This document shows, piece after piece, positions 1 through 5,598 of a stretch of 9,887 nucleotides of DNA. This stretch comes from Candidatus Solincola jinzensis. Lineage in GTDB: Bacteria; Actinomycetota; Geothermincolia; Geothermincolales; RBG-13-55-18. How positions within the stretch are numbered: position 1 is the stretch's first letter; each line of letters starts with the position of its first letter. The translations under genes were made by a program, and so were the position numbers. Under the pieces are notes generated by a model. That model was given only the letters and a program-made list of their open reading frames with translations, was not told the DNA's origin and ran no database searches. The DNA lies in contig JACVJG010000065.1 in the NCBI GenBank assembly GCA_015711875.1, forward strand, positions 1 to 9,887, given 5' to 3'.

Positions 1-1
1 C

Positions 2-676
2 TTCCCGGCGGGAGAAGAAAAGGTACCCATGGTCAGTATTACCAACGGCCTCGAGGGCACGGTGCAGGAGCTGGCGCTGCCCCTCCTCGCCTACCGGGAC
101 GCGGACATCGGCGTCTTCCTCATGGAGATGCCCGGTACCTACGCCTACCGCAAGCCCATGTCCGGCGCCTCGGAGGAGATATACCACGGCGTCATCGAGC
201 ACTTCGCCGCCCATCCCCGCGTCGATCCCTCGCGCGTGGCCATGGTGGGGACGAGCTTCGGCGGCTACTGGTCGGCGCGCATGGCGGCGACGAGCGACCG
301 CCTGCGCTGCGCGGTGGCCTGCGGGGCGCCCCTACACCACGCCTTCGGCCCCGGCAACTCCCTGGGCACTTCGGAGATCATCGTCTCCGTGCTCAAGAAG
401 GTCACCGGGGCCGCGAGCCTGAGGGAGATGGCCTCGCGGCTGGATGACCTCTCCTTCGAGAAGAACGGCCTGTGGCGTCGCGTCGAGATCCCCATCCTGG
501 TCATCAACGGGGACGACGACACCCTGCTGGGGACGAAGGACTCCATCCTGCTCGCCACCCGGGCGCCGCGGGGGCTGCTCAAACTGTACGAGGACGACGA
601 CCACTGCGCCATGGGGCACTACCGCGAGTGGCTGGACCTGACCTTCGAATGGCTGCAAACGCAGTTCGCGCGTTGA
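2..676 (+). CDS. Alpha/beta hydrolase, C-terminal part (5' end outside window)
   Basis: Serine hydrolase of the alpha/beta fold, probably an esterase or acyl-peptidase-like enzyme of the FrsA/DUF1100 type; the substrate cannot be told. The frame is open to the window edge and reads F-P-A-G-E-E-K-V-P before the first ATG at 29. That looks like the strand before the oxyanion region of such enzymes, so the true start is likely upstream and ATG 29 internal. Counting from ATG 29, the nucleophile elbow is G74-T-S76-F-G-G, the acid is in the VINGDDD segment (about 162-164), and the catalytic His is probably H192 in DDDHCAMGH. All three members of the triad are therefore present in order, and the C-terminus looks complete. 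The gene is followed after 45 bases by the metallo-hydrolase gene on the same strand, so the two may be co-transcribed. Confidence 0.85.
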   Translation, partial: FPAGEEKVPMVSITNGLEGTVQELALPLLAYRDADIGVFLMEMPGTYAYRKPMSGASEEIYHGVIEHFAAHPRVDPSRVAMVGTSFGGYWSARMAATSDRLRCAVACGAPLHHAFGPGNSLGTSEIIVSVLKKVTGAASLREMASRLDDLSFEKNGLWRRVEIPILVINGDDDTLLGTKDSILLATRAPRGLLKLYEDDDHCAMGHYREWLDLTFEWLQTQFAR

Positions 677-721
677 AAGCAGGCGCCTCGCGGCACGGCG
701 AGAGGAAAAGGAGAAAAAGCC

Positions 722-1540
722 ATGCAGGTCCACTTTCTCAACTGCGGCACCATGTACCCGCGCCTGGCTCCGTGCTTTTCCCCCTACCAGGAGCGTAGCT
801 GCTGCCTCTGCCTGTTGATCGAGACGGAGAACGGCCTGGTGCTGGTGGACACGGGACTCGGGACCGCGGACATGGAGGATCTCGGCCGCCTGGGGTCCCG
901 CGCCAACCTGCTCCTCAACGTCCGCCCCGACCCCGAGCTCCCGGCGCTGCGGCAGATCTCGCGCATGGGCCTTGACCCCGAGCGGGTCACGGACGTCATC
1001 TGCACCCACCTGGACCGCGATCACGCCGGCGGCCTCCCCGACTTCCCCCGCGCCCGGGTGCACGTGCTCGCGGCCGAGCTCGAGGCGGCGCTCCATCCAC
1101 GGGACGCCATGGAGAGGGACCGCTACCGCGCATGCCACTTCGCCCACGGGCCCGAGTGGGTGGCCCATGAAGCGGTCTCCGGGGAAAGGTGGTTCGGCCT
1201 GGAATGCATAAGGGACCTGCCCGAGCTCCCGAGCGGGATCGCGCTGGTGCCGCTTCCCGGGCACACGCGGGGACACTGCGGGGTCGCGGTGGACACGGGG
1301 GAGGGCTGGATCCTGCACTGCGGCGACGCCTACTACGTCAAGGAGGAGCTGCGCGAGGTGGGCAAGGCCCCCATCGGCGTCAGGGCCTTCCGGCGCGTCG
1401 CCCACCACGACCACGCACGGGCCATGGATTCGCTCGAGCGGATCAAGCGGGCGCTGCGTGAGGGCGGCGGGGAGGTGCGTATCATGGCCTCCCACGACCA
1501 GTTCGAGTACCGCGCAGTCTTCGGCAAGCCCCTGGACTGA
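722..1540 (+). CDS. Metallo-beta-lactamase-fold hydrolase (lactonase-like)
   Basis: A 272-residue MBL-fold metal-dependent hydrolase, similar in size and layout to the AiiA/AttM type of N-acyl-homoserine lactonases; the real substrate is unknown. The start at ATG 722 has a purine-rich site (AGGAGAAAAAG) just upstream. Visible metal-site motifs in order: H96-L-D98-R-D100-H101 followed by AGG, H181 in PLPGHTRGH, D202 in HCGDAYY, and H258 in MASHDQFEY. The first motif is HxDxDH, not the canonical HxHxDH: the second His is Asp. I recall 'HLDxDHAGG' variants in other members of this superfamily, so this may mark a subgroup and not a dead enzyme. There is no signal peptide, so a cytosolic location is inferred. 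It probably forms an operon with the upstream hydrolase; two hydrolases in tandem could act on one ester or lactone substrate, but this is inference. Confidence 0.9.
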   Translation: MQVHFLNCGTMYPRLAPCFSPYQERSCCLCLLIETENGLVLVDTGLGTADMEDLGRLGSRANLLLNVRPDPELPALRQISRMGLDPERVTDVICTHLDRDHAGGLPDFPRARVHVLAAELEAALHPRDAMERDRYRACHFAHGPEWVAHEAVSGERWFGLECIRDLPELPSGIALVPLPGHTRGHCGVAVDTGEGWILHCGDAYYVKEELREVGKAPIGVRAFRRVAHHDHARAMDSLERIKRALREGGGEVRIMASHDQFEYRAVFGKPLD

Positions 1541-1956
1541 CGGCATGGAGGAAATCGCTCCCCTGCTCCCGGGCGGCCGTGGACGCGAACGAGCGTGTCC
1601 TGCCTTAACATGCTCGCAGTGGCATATGCGCCGCCCCCTGCCAGGGCAGGCTCGAGCGCCGTGCGACCCGCCGCGGCATCCTGTTGCGGTGTGAACAGGA
1701 TTCTGGCGGCAATCTTTAAAAGAAATGCGGAAAGCCGCGCCTCGCGACCTTTCCCGCGAGAGGGCCGGCTGCAAATATGGGTGTGTGGAGGTCAAGCTTG
1801 GAAAGGGTGCGGCGGCATGGCGGCTTAACGCCGGTTTGCGTGGCGGCTTGCGGTAATGGAGAATAGGCACAGCGATAAGCCGCAAAAACCTTGGACGGGA
1901 TATCGACGCGAGCAGGATATCCTATTGAGAACGCTTTGTCGCAGAGGAGGGTACGC
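1541..1956. other. Non-coding gap with a dyad and an inverted repeat
   Basis: No ORF here looks like a real gene on either strand; the long minus-strand ORF that enters it is an antisense shadow of the two hydrolase genes. The gap holds a perfect 8-bp dyad (1678-1701), a 7-bp inverted repeat GCGGCTT (1843-1849) with AAGCCGC (1877-1883), and a 10-bp palindrome AGGATATCCT (1914-1923) shortly before the next gene. No convincing sigma-70 promoter was found. Confidence 0.5.
1678..1701. repeat. Operator-like dyad ATCCTGTT-N8-AACAGGAT
   Basis: Perfect inverted repeat of 8 bp with an 8-base spacer, 138 bases after the metallo-hydrolase stop. No T-run follows on either strand, so a factor-independent terminator is unlikely. 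The form (24-bp dyad) suits a dimeric repressor site, but no partner regulator is identified. Confidence 0.4.
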
Positions 1957-2406
1957 ATGTCGTTCTTCAGGGAAGAAATGGTAACGGAGATCGAGATCGA
2001 GGCCCCAGCGGTGCGGGTCTGGGAAGTCCTTACCGACCTCGCTTCCTTCCCGGAATGGAACCCCATGATCAGGCGCGCCAGCGGAGAGGTACGCGTGGGT
2101 TCGCGGCTCAAGGTGCGGTTCGAGCCGGAGGGGAGCAAGGGGCATACCTTCAGGCCCAGGCTGACGGTGGTGGAACCGGGAAGGGAGCTGCGCTGGGTGG
2201 GCTGGCCGAGCCTGCCGGGTATATTCGGCGCCGATCATTACTGGATCATGGAGGAGATGCCGGGAGGAAAAACGCGCCTTCTGCATGGCGCCACCGCGTT
2301 CGGCCTGACTGCCCCCTGGCTGGGTCGTAAGCTGCTCCGCTCGACCAAAAGGCATTTCGAGGCCATGAACCGCGCCCACAAACTCCGCGCGGAAGGCGCC
2401 CTTTGA
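1957..2406 (+). CDS. SRPBCC/START-like (polyketide cyclase/dehydrase family) protein
   Basis: A 149-residue single-domain protein of the SRPBCC fold, a helix-grip fold that holds hydrophobic ligands in a cavity. The family signature is the N-terminal strand EIEIEAP, then VWEVLTDLASFPEWNPMIR. After it come RFEPEGSKG, the core strand LTVVEPGRELRW, and a long C-terminal helix (about 120-143) ending in HFEAMNRAHKLRAEG. Length matches single-domain relatives. I chose ATG 1957 because GAGGAGG ends 6 bases upstream; a longer frame from TTG 1891 lacks such a site and adds residues not typical of the family. Biochemical role is unknown: members bind or transform lipids, and others are uncharacterised. 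It stands alone, with gaps on both sides and a hairpin just after the stop. Confidence 0.85.
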   Translation: MSFFREEMVTEIEIEAPAVRVWEVLTDLASFPEWNPMIRRASGEVRVGSRLKVRFEPEGSKGHTFRPRLTVVEPGRELRWVGWPSLPGIFGADHYWIMEEMPGGKTRLLHGATAFGLTAPWLGRKLLRSTKRHFEAMNRAHKLRAEGAL

Positions 2407-2416
2407 AGAGGAATGG

Positions 2417-2448
2417 CATGACCCTCGCCGGTCATGTACAAATATTTT
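2417..2448 (+). terminator. Probable factor-independent terminator of the SRPBCC gene
   Basis: Perfect 7-bp stem CATGACC/GGTCATG with a 6-base loop (2417-2436), 10 bases after the stop codon, followed by an A/T-rich stretch ending in TATTTT. The stem is only moderately GC-rich and the T-run is not immediate, so this is a reasonable but not strong terminator. Confidence 0.45.
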
Positions 2449-2467
2449 GAGCCGATGCGCGGCGTAG

Positions 2468-2496
2468 AAAAGGAGCCCCGGCGCACCGGGGCTCCT
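2468..2496 (-). terminator. Factor-independent terminator for the minus-strand remnant
   Basis: Perfect 11-bp stem AGGAGCCCCGG/CCGGGGCTCCT with loop CGCA (2471-2496). On the minus strand the stem runs straight into TTT, then C; on the plus strand no T-run follows. It therefore points at the minus strand and lies 20 bases past the TAA of the secreted-protein remnant. A second short dyad GATCGC-CA-GCGATC (2501-2514) sits between stop and stem. Confidence 0.7.
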
Positions 2497-2515
2497 CGTG
2501 GATCGCCAGCGATCG

Positions 2516-2770
2516 TTACGGCGTGCAGCCTATGGAGTCGTGGGCCCAGGTGCGGTTGTTGCCGTACATGGCCCGCTCACAGATGACGCCATCTTCGGTG
2601 GCGACCACCTTCGTGGATACGTTGTAGTCCGTGATCCCCAGATCGTCGATCTTGAAGGTCTCGCGGAAATGCGACGGGAGGTTGTAGTCCTGCGGCCCAT
2701 CGCATCGAAGGGAGCTTCGAGATCCGCACAGGGCAATAATTGCATGCCGATTCTTGATCGGGCCGGACGT
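2516..2770 (-). pseudogene. C-terminal remnant of a secreted/cell-surface protein
   Basis: The minus-strand frame ending at TAA 2518-2516 is open back to a TGA at 2773-2771 and lacks a usable ATG start at its 5' end, so no gene caller would report it. The last 60 or so residues look like real protein. They include DGPQDYNLPSHFRETF, then DYNVSTKV, then EDGVICERAMYGNN, and end with WAHDSIGCTP. From memory, ERAMY...HDSIG endings occur in large secreted proteins of Actinomycetota that carry repeated beta-domains. Residues upstream of about 2705 show no such character. A good terminator lies directly behind the stop, as expected for the authentic end of a gene. I infer a 5'-deleted remnant of a much larger gene whose promoter and N-terminus are gone. 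Its function is not assignable. Confidence 0.6.
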
Positions 2771-2851
2771 TCACACGAGCCTCTTGCGCAATCCGACCCG
2801 CCTTGGACCGAAGTGAAAACGTTTGTCAACGCGGTTAAGAAAGGTCTGAAG

Positions 2852-2893
2852 TTGACAAATATTATGTTTATAATATTATGAATATAATATTAA
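2852..2893 (+). promoter_or_regulatory. Promoter with triple palindromic operator for the Fe-S gene
   Basis: A perfect -35 TTGACA (2852-2857) is followed, 16 bases on, by TATTAT (2874-2879) as the best -10. TATAAT also occurs at 2869-2874 and 2883-2888 but at poor spacing. The region holds three copies of the palindromic decamer ATAATATTAT, starting at 2856 (8 of 10), 2870 (10 of 10) and 2884 (9 of 10), an exact 14-bp pitch. Read another way, it is two overlapping dyads AATATTAT-N4-ATAATATT. A protein bound here would cover the -10 and start region, so repression is the natural inference. The regulator is unknown; the TetR-type gene downstream and the winged-helix-like Fe-S protein itself are candidates. 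Confidence 0.65.
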
Positions 2894-2929
2894 TTGGCCC
2901 GGTGGGCCGTGGCGAAAATGGAGGTCGGG

Positions 2930-3988
2930 ATGAGCGAGCAGGTCTACGAGGAACTGGCGAGGCACCTGGACAGGGCGGTGGCGGGGGTGCCCATGTCCCC
3001 CAAGCTCCTGGAGATCCTCAAGATCCTCTACCCGGGCGAGGAAGCGGAAGTGGCCTTGAGCATGGCCATCTACGAGAACCGCACCCTGGCCGAGCTGCAG
3101 GCGGCGCTGCCCGAGAAGGCGGGACGGCTGGAGGGAATACTGTACGCCATGGCCCACCGCGGCACCGTGTTCACGGAACAGAAGCCGGGCAAGGAAAGGA
3201 TATACCGGCTGCTACCCAGCATCGTGGGTTTCGTGGAGGTGCCCTTCCTGGACGGCCAGGACACCCCGGTGAAACGCGAGCTCTCGCGGCTTTGGAAGGA
3301 GTATATAGACGAGGGCTTCGGGGAGGAGATGGCGCGGGGCATCCCCCTCATCCGCGTGGTTCCCATCGCCGAGACCCTGGAAGATACCTCCCAGATCCTC
3401 CCATATGATGCCCTGGAGGAAAAAGTTAGGGAGGCCTCCTTCATCGCCGTTGGCCATTGCCCCTGCCGCCAGATCGGCAAGTACACCGGGGAAGGCTGCG
3501 ACCGCCCCATCGAGCGCTGCATGCATTTCGGCAGCCTGGGGCGCTACATGGTGGAGATGGGCAAGGCGCGCGAGCTCACCGCGGATGAGGCGCTCGAGAT
3601 GCTCAGGAGCGCCACCGAGGAGGGCCTGGTGCATGTCTGCGACAACCTGGAAGGGAGCCTGCGCACCATCTGCAACTGCTGCCCCTGCTGCTGCGGGTTC
3701 TTCCGCGTGAGGTCCGAGCGCGGGCTTCTGACCTATGCTCGCTCGAATTACCTTGCGCGGGTGGAGGCCGACGACTGCATCGGCTGCGGCACCTGCGTGG
3801 AAAGGTGCCCGGTGCATGCCATAGAGCTGGTGGACGGGGTGGCGGCGGTAGATGGCGAGATGTGCATAGGTTGCGGCGTGTGCGCACCTACCTGCGAGGG
3901 CGCCGAGGCCATACGCCTCAGGCTGCGTGAGGAGACCAGCCCTCCTCCCGCCTTGCAGGAGTTTCTGTCCGCCAGGATGAAGACATGA
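2930..3988 (+). CDS. Cysteine-rich 2[4Fe-4S] ferredoxin-type protein with winged-helix-like N-terminus
   Basis: A 352-residue iron-sulfur protein. The C-terminus has two classic [4Fe-4S] motifs: C283-x2-C286-x2-C289-x3-C293-P and C312-x2-C315-x2-C318-x3-C322. Before them lie more cysteines: C177-P-C179, C190, C197, C237, and a dense run C-N-C-C-P-C-C-C at 248-255, which could bind a further cluster or metal. Residues about 22-95 (SPKLLEILKILYPGEE...LYAMAHRGTVFTE) look like a winged helix. I chose ATG 2930 because GGAGGT ends 4 bases before it; ATG 2918 and TTG 2894 are in frame but lack a good site. Related proteins of anaerobes are annotated only as 4Fe-4S binding proteins. Electron transfer or redox sensing is inferred; the partner is unknown. 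The AT-rich triple-operator promoter upstream suggests tight control. Confidence 0.88.
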   Translation: MSEQVYEELARHLDRAVAGVPMSPKLLEILKILYPGEEAEVALSMAIYENRTLAELQAALPEKAGRLEGILYAMAHRGTVFTEQKPGKERIYRLLPSIVGFVEVPFLDGQDTPVKRELSRLWKEYIDEGFGEEMARGIPLIRVVPIAETLEDTSQILPYDALEEKVREASFIAVGHCPCRQIGKYTGEGCDRPIERCMHFGSLGRYMVEMGKARELTADEALEMLRSATEEGLVHVCDNLEGSLRTICNCCPCCCGFFRVRSERGLLTYARSNYLARVEADDCIGCGTCVERCPVHAIELVDGVAAVDGEMCIGCGVCAPTCEGAEAIRLRLREETSPPPALQEFLSARMKT

Positions 3989-4177
3989 GAGATGGTGACG
4001 GCGGCGAGGGCGTTCTCCCTCCCGTGTTCGTCTCGTCACAATACACGCGGTAAACGTTGAAGCCGGGATGGCGGTAGACCAGAGGTTGATGGGACGGTGT
4101 CCATTGCCGGGGAGATCGGCAGAAGGAAGCAACCCCTTCTCGGCCCCCGGCTTCAAGATGCTCAGCGGAGGTTGCTT

Positions 4178-4768
4178 TTGGCCAACGCGAAGGCCGAGAG
4201 GAAGGAAAAAAGCCGCGAGAGAATATTGACGTCCGCCGGCGCCCTGCTGCGCGAGAAGGGGATATCCGGCACCAGCGTGGCGGAGGTCATGGAGGGTGCG
4301 GGCATGACCGTGGGCGGTTTCTACGCCCATTTCCCTTCCAAGCGCTCCCTGGTGGCGGAGACGCTGCGGGACGCCCTGCGCAGGTCACGCGCCCTGCTTG
4401 CCGCGTCCGCCGGAGGTAAGCGGGGGGCGGATTGGGTGAACGCGGTTGCCGGCGCCTACCTCTCGCGGCAGCACCGTGACAATCCCCAGTCGGGATGCCC
4501 CCTGCCCGCGACCATCGCGGAGGTGGGGAGGGAGGAGTCCGAGGTGCGCGAGGCTTTGGCGGCGGAGATCGCGGAAGGTGTGGGGGAGATGGCGTGGCGC
4601 CTGGAGGAAGCGGGGATGGATGACCCCCGCGGCGAGGCGCTGGCGTTCCTTTCCACCATGGTGGGGGGCCTTGCTCTGGCAAGAGCCCTGCGGGGCACTC
4701 CGCTTTCCGACTCCGTGCTCAGATCCTGCCGCCGCCACATAGAGCGCTGTCTCGCCGGGATAAAGTGA
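4178..4768 (+). CDS. TetR/AcrR-family transcriptional regulator
   Basis: A DNA-binding repressor-type protein of 196 residues, typical of TetR. The N-terminal helix is SRERILTSAGALLREKG (about 12-28). The helix-turn-helix TSVAEVMEGAGMTVGGFYAHF (about 32-52) has the usual GxFYxHF ending followed by SKRSLV. The C-terminal ligand domain contains SGCPLPATIAEVGRE and a late hydrophobic helix LAFLSTMVGGLALARAL. I prefer TTG 4178: GGAGG ends 6 bases upstream and the resulting MANAKAERKEKSRERIL start has normal TetR length. An in-frame GTG at 4097 would give 223 residues but has no ribosome binding site. The effector is unknown. It lies 189 bases after the Fe-S gene on the same strand, so it may regulate that gene or itself. 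No dyad like the Fe-S operator is seen before this gene. Confidence 0.88.
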   Translation: MANAKAERKEKSRERILTSAGALLREKGISGTSVAEVMEGAGMTVGGFYAHFPSKRSLVAETLRDALRRSRALLAASAGGKRGADWVNAVAGAYLSRQHRDNPQSGCPLPATIAEVGREESEVREALAAEIAEGVGEMAWRLEEAGMDDPRGEALAFLSTMVGGLALARALRGTPLSDSVLRSCRRHIERCLAGIK

Positions 4769-5231
4769 ACCCTGTCCCCCTCGTCGCACGGGCGGCATCG
4801 AGACCGGCCAATGGACACCAGTATACCCGCGCTCGAGTCGAAAATCCCGTGGAAATCCGCCCATGTCGCGTGAAGGCTGCAACGGCAAGAAGGCGGACAG
4901 GCCGTGAGGTGGAAAAGGCGCAGTGTGTTTTATGGGGCGAGGCGTTAATGGGACATGTCTCACCCGTCGGCTTTATCCGTTCCGGGAAGCCCCGCGCCGG
5001 TTAAGGGCTCGACTCCTCGAACGAGCATTATGGTTAATGGCGCCTGCCTCACGCGCTCTCTGATCCCCTCCGCCTGTGGTCTCCGCGCCTGCGTGATCCT
5101 GTGCCGCCCTGAGCGAGGCGACATGCCGCTAACAAGGCGTCTCGCAGGGCGGACCTCGAGGCAGTCAATTAGCATTGTAAAATGTCATCGCTCTGGATAT
5201 GTTGGGTTCGCGGGCGCGAAAAGGGAGCTTG
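4769..5231. other. Non-coding gap with a long hairpin
   Basis: No ORF here has protein-like character on either strand. The main feature is the long imperfect hairpin at 5104-5152. A smaller stem GCTCG/CGAGC lies at 5007-5026 and a GACATGTC palindrome near 4950-4958. The short AT-rich stretch around 5165-5185 includes TAAAAT (5178-5183), a possible -10 for the PDZ gene, but no -35 was found. I looked for upstream remnants of a serine-protease domain (GNSGGP-like) and saw none. Confidence 0.5.
5104..5152. repeat. Long imperfect inverted repeat (hairpin)
   Basis: Left arm CCGCCCT (5104-5110), a 2-base bulge GA, then GCGAGGCG (5113-5120). Right arm CGTCTCGC (5138-5145), then AGGGCGG (5146-5152). 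That gives 15 pairs including one G-T, with a 17-base loop. No T-run follows on either strand. It lies 79 bases before the PDZ start. It could be a leader structure, a repetitive palindrome or a scar; nothing in the window repeats it. Confidence 0.55.
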
Positions 5232-5540
5232 ATGTGGCGGACCGTCAGGGCGGCCGGGCAGGACGTGTCGCTTAACCGCAGGGTGGTGCGCTACCATGGC
5301 CTATCGGTGGGCAAGGGGTTCCTGGTCACCCACACCGAGCCGGACAGCCCAGCGGCGCGAGCGGGTTTGAGGGAAGGTGATATCATCGTGGCCCTTGACG
5401 GCCGCCCGGTGGCGGGAGTGGACGACCTGCACCGCATGCTCACCGAGGAGCGGATAGGCGTCAGGACCGTCCTGACGGTGATCAAGCGGTCCAGCAAACG
5501 CGAGGTGGAGATAATCCCGGCGGAGAGGAAGGCGGGCTAG
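5232..5540 (+). CDS. Orphan PDZ-domain protein, tail of an HtrA/S1C serine protease
   Basis: A 102-residue protein made almost only of one PDZ domain. VVRYHGL, SVGKGFLV and HTEPDSPAARAGLREGDIIVALDGRPV form the carboxylate-binding and core strands, and VDDLHRMLTEERIG forms the helix. The closing strand is TVLTVIKR. The first residues (AGQDVSLNRRVVRYHG) match the linker that joins protease and PDZ domains in S1C/DegP-like proteases, but the trypsin-like domain is absent. I see no catalytic Ser motif upstream in any frame. ATG 5232 is preferred because AGGGAG ends 4 bases before it; ATG 5199 is in frame without such a site. There is no signal peptide. It is either a remnant still carrying a start by chance or a free peptide-binding module. 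The selenoprotein-like gene starts 58 bases downstream on the same strand. Confidence 0.75.
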   Translation: MWRTVRAAGQDVSLNRRVVRYHGLSVGKGFLVTHTEPDSPAARAGLREGDIIVALDGRPVAGVDDLHRMLTEERIGVRTVLTVIKRSSKREVEIIPAERKAG

Positions 5541-5598
5541 CAGGGAAAGGCGAGCTGGGCGGAAAGGATGACGAAGCGAGCGAAAGAGAGGAGGCGGC

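Noticed and set aside
1843..1883. GCGGCTT...AAGCCGC structure before the SRPBCC gene as a riboswitch.
   Set aside because: The 27-base interior matches no riboswitch core I know, and the stem is only 7 bp.
332..1885. A 517-codon minus-strand ORF antisense to the two hydrolase genes.
   Set aside because: It covers two well-supported plus-strand genes, has a composition typical of antisense high-GC frames, and shows no domain or ribosome site.
5007..5026. GCTCG/CGAGC stem resembling a tRNA T-arm.
   Set aside because: The loop is 10 bases, the GTTCRANYC core is absent, and no acceptor or anticodon arms can be drawn around it.
5121..5137. TAACAA within the long hairpin loop as a possible integron attC core.
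   Set aside because: No matching GTTRRRY core in a correct inverted arrangement was found nearby, and there is no integrase or cassette array.
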